Assembly: GCA_007644065.1 (NCBI GenBank)
Contig: VJWN01000006.1
Location: 620,001-684,000 of the forward strand
Source: Margaritispora aquatica
Lineage: Eukaryota; Ascomycota; Leotiomycetes; Helotiales; Discinellaceae
Direction: 5' to 3'
DNA: 64,000 bases
In this document: piece by piece, positions 59,897 through 64,000 of the stretch
Numbering within the stretch: position 1 is the stretch's first letter
Layout: each line of letters starts with the position of its first letter
Program-made: the position numbers and the translations under genes
Notes under the pieces: generated by a model
What the model was told of the DNA's origin: nothing
Databases searched by the model: none
What the model saw: only the letters and a program-made list of their open reading frames with translations

Positions 59897-60277
59897 ATGC
59901 AACCAACCACATTCCTTACCATCCTCTTCCTCGCCGCCACCACCACCGCATCAACCATCCCTCTCCTCCCTCGTCAAAATGCCACTGCTGGCGATTTCGG
60001 CACCTGCTCTCCAGCCATGGACTTTCAACTCGGTCGTACAGGCCGCAAAGCAACCGAAGGCACGTTCCTGCCAACCGACCCTGTTGTTGCAAAGGGCCAG
60101 CAGGACGCCTTGAACCCTAACATCATCACCAACCGCATTTGCGACCAATTGACAAATGTATGTAGCGCCAGTGCTGCAGGCAAAGCCTCATGCTTGGCGG
60201 CTAAGGCGCAAATTGCAGCCCTGGGAACCAAGGATGCCAGCACAGCTGCTGCGTGGAATGCTGCACTTGGTGTTTAG
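59897..60277 (+). CDS. Small secreted protein, 126 aa, effector-like
   Basis: Single exon. Signal peptide at residues 1-19 (MQPTTFLTILFLAATTTAST) with a hydrophobic core and AST cleavage region, then a mature part starting LLPRQNATAGDFGTCSPAMD. Residues PLLPRQ would fit Kex2-type processing after Arg. Four cysteines (GTCSPAM, RICDQL, VCSASA, SCLAAK) probably form two disulfides. An Ala-rich C-terminal helix (KAQIAALGTKDASTAAAWNA) ends the protein. Similar short secreted proteins of this pattern are widespread in ascomycetes, function unknown, often candidate effectors. The competing ORF in another frame lacks a signal peptide. Confidence 0.8.
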   Translation: MQPTTFLTILFLAATTTASTIPLLPRQNATAGDFGTCSPAMDFQLGRTGRKATEGTFLPTDPVVAKGQQDALNPNIITNRICDQLTNVCSASAAGKASCLAAKAQIAALGTKDASTAAAWNAALGV

Positions 60278-61102
60278 ATTGATGGGAGGATGGGTTAAAT
60301 CTGACGGGAGGTCTGGGTGACTTGTGTTAGAGTCACTTCTGATTTAGGAGTATCCAAGGGGAAGCTAGGTCTCACTGAAGAGATTCATCGTTCACTGTCA
60401 GTAGAACAACGAACTGAACAATAAATTAGGATACTAAATGTGAGATATCCTGCAAGTATGTCTAAATAGTGATCCTATATTGCTTGAATCTTGGATTGTG
60501 ATTCTAAATCGCGTGAAACATTTCGTAGTACGAACTTCGGATTCTGTAGGAACTCGCAGTAATTACGTATCTAAAGGTGCAACTAATTCAACACCTTATG
60601 CTTGCTTCTTCAATTAATTTTCGACTTGCTTAAGGGGAAAATACGAATCATTCTAAGCAAAAAGAAACCTCGCAAGCACAACATGATGATACAAGCTAAG
60701 GGTATGGAGTGGTGATGCACTACACTGTCAAGGCGGGGTAATGAGAAAAACCTTAACAGTACCTAAGAAAGAAGACACAAGTCAAGACGCACAATTTTAC
60801 CAAATAATAAAGAACAAATGAATAAGCACTGAAAATTACGGGCGAAATTCATAAGCAATTCTAACCAAGTTCCAAAAAGAGATTTCTTTGTCTACACACT
60901 AGATTTCTTTTGCTATCCTAACCAAATTGAAAGCTCAACAATACGCAAGCACAATAAAATAAATCAAAGACATACTGAGTGAGCAGAGGTGAATTAGGCC
61001 AGACTAGCATTATCACAAACGTAGAAAATGAAGAAAGCAATGAGAGCCGCAGAGCAATAGTAGGAAAACACCTTGGTGTCATGCGCCAAGTCGCTGGAAG
61101 TC
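60278..61102. other. Intergenic, nothing recognised
   Basis: About 0.8 kb AT-rich between convergent genes. No coding or RNA features. Confidence 0.5.
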
Positions 61103-63204
61103 TCAACCATCCACAAACGCACGCATAAATCTCTCACTCCCCCTCTTCACAAACCTCAGTGGGTAGCTGCCCCTCATCTGTAAGAAGATCTCGCTTTGGC
61201 TCCCCTCAATCAGCTTCATAGCCTTGCTCATAGCTTTCTTGTAGACACTCCTTCGCTCATGATCACTCATCTCCCCCACCTCCTTGTCGCTTGCCCACTC
61301 TCTCACATCCAACTCTAGTGTGTAAGACTTGAATAAAGTGGCCATAACAGCGGCGATTTCCACTTGCGCGAAACGCTTTCTGGGACAAGCGCGAGCGCCT
61401 TCAGAAAAAGGTATGAATGCACCTTTGACAGGAATGAAAAGTCCATTAGCACGGTCGAATGTACTAGTATTTTCGAGAATCTCTGCCTTGATATCGTGTT
61501 TGACTGTGGTGGCAGGGCTGGCAAGGGACAAGACTCGAGTTTGAGGCGAGAGCCATCGTTCTGGAATCCATTCATCGAGGTCGTGCGATTTCTCGCTTAC
61601 TTTGCTGGTCGCATGAGGCCAGTATTTTGGGATGCGATGGACGCCGACTCCGCTGATGTGAATGATGGTGTTGGCTGGGACACTTACCTTCTTTTCCTCG
61701 TAGCTTAGGAGTTGCGGAACCTTTCGCACAATCTTAGGAATGTCAATGATAGGAGGGACGAGACGAAGTGTTTTGGTAATGGCAGCTCCCAACATACTAT
61801 TCCACAAACAACCCAGATCTGTCTCATAAGTCCAGTCGTCGGACGATCTAGAGCCAATGATTGAGTCAATATCCGCTTGAAGTCTAGATTTTTTTTATCG
61901 AGTTCGATTGCTAGGAATAGTAGGCAGTATGTTATATTGGCCGACGTTTCGTGACCTGCAAACAACGTAATCCAGGAGTCTGCAATGACTTCTTGTTTGC
62001 TCAAATATGTTCCTTTGGAGTCATCTGGCGTTCGCTCAGAAGCCATGATGAGTGGTCCTATTTAAATCAGAGAATACTCATTTGAAGCCCAGGATACTGA
62101 CCCATTATATCCATTATGCCTTTCTCAGTCGCTTCTCCATCTTCAATCTGCCTGATCTTGTGATCAGAAAGCTCAGTGAAGTAGTCTGAGCATTCAAAAT
62201 ATGCTCGCAGTAACTTCTTGTGTATATCAAATGGCGATTTTCCTGGTTTGAAGTCAACTAAATCCCACATTTGCCCATTTGTAGCTTACTCAAGAATGAT
62301 ACGGGAAATATAGTCAACCATATGATGCCATGAAGTAAGGTATTTAGTGAGTCCTTGAATGTTAAAGTGTGCTTTCCAGTAAGTCTAGCAGCATTGAATC
62401 CCGGAACAGCCTTAGTTCCAAGCTGGCTTTCGTCTTCGCCATTCCCAAAGCTGCCTGACGCCAAATCCAGCAACACAAATCACATGCAGAGCCATCAAAG
62501 CTGTGTAAGGAGCAGTATCCTTAACTACCATGTCTCCCATGTCATTGCCCTCGAGCTTCGATCAAACATTGATTATTCCATGGGATTGACGTAAACTCTC
62601 TTGCCACACAATCGCGTTACTCTTTTCAGAGAATGCTGGTGCAAGAATTTTGCGATGCCGTTTCCAATCTTGGCCCTCTACAGTCAAGATGGAGCTTCCA
62701 AAGATGTCAACAATGGCGTAAATCTCGACTAGTTTCACAAAGTCCATTCTTCGGCTAATCATTGACATATTTGCCTCGGCGTTGCTGCTGCTCATGAAGA
62801 TTTGATTCAGACTGACGATGAGGTATACCTCGCCCAATTCCTCACGAAGCTCCTGGGAATAGAACCAGCTGCGATGAACATGACAAAGCCTATAAAATTA
62901 GCGGATGGAGTGTGCGATGTATGCCATTTTTACTTTGGCCATAACCACTTTCGTGATGGTGAAAAGGCAGCAATAAGGCCCAAGAACAGCGTATGTGTAG
63001 CAATCCATAAGTACCCAGGAATTCCGTTTATTACTGCAAGTTGGCAGTCAATCTGTATTTAGAAATCAGCAATCACTTACCGGATATTCTGTATGGTATT
63101 CCTGAGGCTTTGGCAACTGAGATATTTGCCTGGAGGGATTTCCACTTCCTCAAGACCCAGAACAGACATAGACCTGCAAGTCCAACCCCAATGTAGAAAT
63201 ACAT
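61103..63204 (-). pseudogene. Cytochrome P450 pseudogene (nonsense codon and two frameshifts)
   Basis: Minus-strand P450 from ATG 63204. The intron structure is intact: early exons 63204-63081, 63033-62934, 62889 onward; a later intron by GTAAGC...AACCAG near 62290-62230; another by GTCAGT...AATAG near 62060-62100. P450 parts visible: N-terminal membrane anchor (MYFYIGVGLAGLCLFWVLRK), HRKILAPAFSEKSN, I-helix FAGHETSANIT, ETDLGCLWNSM, EWIPERW, and heme loop FSEGARACPRKRFA. Lesions: TGA at 62564-62562 where a Trp codon (WSKLEG) is expected; an extra base near 62443 in the LW..GEDES region; a missing base in an A8 run at about 61893. The heme-loop Gly after Cys-Pro is replaced by Arg (CPR). The family has no name I can justify. 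Neighbours do not form an obvious cluster. Confidence 0.85.
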
Positions 63205-64000
63205 GATGCAAAGATGTTAATAATTATGAAAATGGAACATTGTCTTTCGACATTGCCAAGAGCACGGGATATCAGAATTCTTATTGAATTGGAGTAACAT
63301 GTAGGATTCTCCATGAATGAGAAGCGAAGCCACGATATTGTGTTGCCCAATCCTGAGCTTCCATCATACAGCACCCATGTTCACGGCTTCCCCGAGCACA
63401 CATCTTGCTGGCTGCATTGCAGCCACATGGGGATGTCTTGGCGAGTAACACCTGTTGATCGACGAACAGATCAAAGGATGCGAACAGTCGGCCGCCTCGT
63501 TTCTTCACAACTTTATAAACTTAATCAAAATGCTTGAGTAACAGTGTAAGCAAAGCAGCATGCTTTGTCTCTGCTGACCATTTTTAGATGGAGACAGATT
63601 GAGAACTAAAGTATGTAAGCAGCGTGCAATCTGTATACATAGATATCTGCAGTTGTGAATTCATAAGGAAATACTGGAAGTTGTTGCATACAGAAGGTTC
63701 ATTTCATATTTGTTTCCATGTTCCTCATAACTTAGGCACGTGTGAAACTAGGTAGTCAGTGCTTGAATGACGGGAGACATGAAAAAAGCTACATGATCAT
63801 GGGACTGATCAAAAAAGGAAATAATGAAGCTACCTACCTACTCAACCCTCATCATGGTTGATTCGACCTTCAGCCCTACAATGCCAATTTGCATCAACCC
63901 CAGACGCCCATAGATCCAAAACTCATCATAGTTAAATCTTGATAGTAGTACTAACCGCAGCATGTCATCCAGTATTTGAGCGATGTTATCATATCTAATG
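63205..64000. other. Intergenic to window edge, nothing recognised
   Basis: Upstream of the P450 pseudogene. ORFs at 63150-63537 are shadows or non-coding. No gene supported up to the edge. Confidence 0.45.

Noticed and set aside
59430..60113. 227-codon plus ORF overlapping the secreted-protein gene
   Set aside because: Different frame from the signal-peptide gene; its sequence is repeat- and pyrimidine-driven, so it is a shadow.
63150..63537. Short ORFs near the P450 5' end
   Set aside because: Shadows of, or upstream from, the P450 first exon; no independent support.

Overview
The window is nuclear DNA of a filamentous ascomycete (Pezizomycotina). A Leotiomycetes/Helotiales-type genome is my best guess, but the class is inferred from overall feel and not proved. 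The fungal call rests on short 45-80 nt introns with GTAAGT-like donors, CTAAC/CTGAC-like branch sites and CAG/TAG acceptors, on one-gene-one-promoter spacing, on the fungal gene set (Mus7/Mms22, mitochondrial GrpE, Rvb1, Sec17, Pex11, UreG), and on AT-rich islands that look mutated by RIP (repeat-induced point mutation). Most genes are spliced. Exon joins were worked out by hand from splice signals and frame continuity; span coordinates are given with the exons listed in each entry.

Layout. 1-20 kb: a WD40 protein fragment running in from the left edge, a 200-aa conserved protein, a ~700-aa uncharacterised protein, mitochondrial GrpE (Mge1), a 205-aa unknown, a large (1415 aa) MYND zinc-finger protein whose first coding exon is only the ATG, and a triple-KH RNA-binding protein. 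20-44 kb: RuvB-like helicase Rvb1, an HMG-box transcription factor, a small GFA/CENP-V zinc protein, a mitochondrial-type AAA ATPase, the 2187-aa replication-repair protein Mus7/Mms22 sharing a 255-bp divergent promoter with a 125-aa membrane protein, a DUF726 alpha/beta hydrolase, a GatF/GatC-like mitochondrial amidotransferase subunit, and alpha-SNAP (Sec17). These are ordinary housekeeping genes.

44-53 kb is the accessory part. A gene fusing a von Willebrand A domain to a ubiquitin-conjugating (UBC) domain carries reading-frame lesions. It abuts an AT-rich, TpA-rich island (about 47.8-49.35 kb) that looks like a RIP-mutated transposon. Then come a small orphan ORF, an acyltransferase-3 membrane protein, and a second degenerate island (about 51.7-52.75 kb) with an LTR-like TGTCACGACC end, short repeats and a perfect hairpin.

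53-64 kb: a serine-rich unknown, a 302-aa unknown, UreG urease accessory GTPase, a Pex11-family peroxisomal protein, a small secreted cysteine-containing protein, and a cytochrome P450 pseudogene with a nonsense codon and two frameshifts. No tRNA, rRNA, CRISPR or intact transposase was seen.
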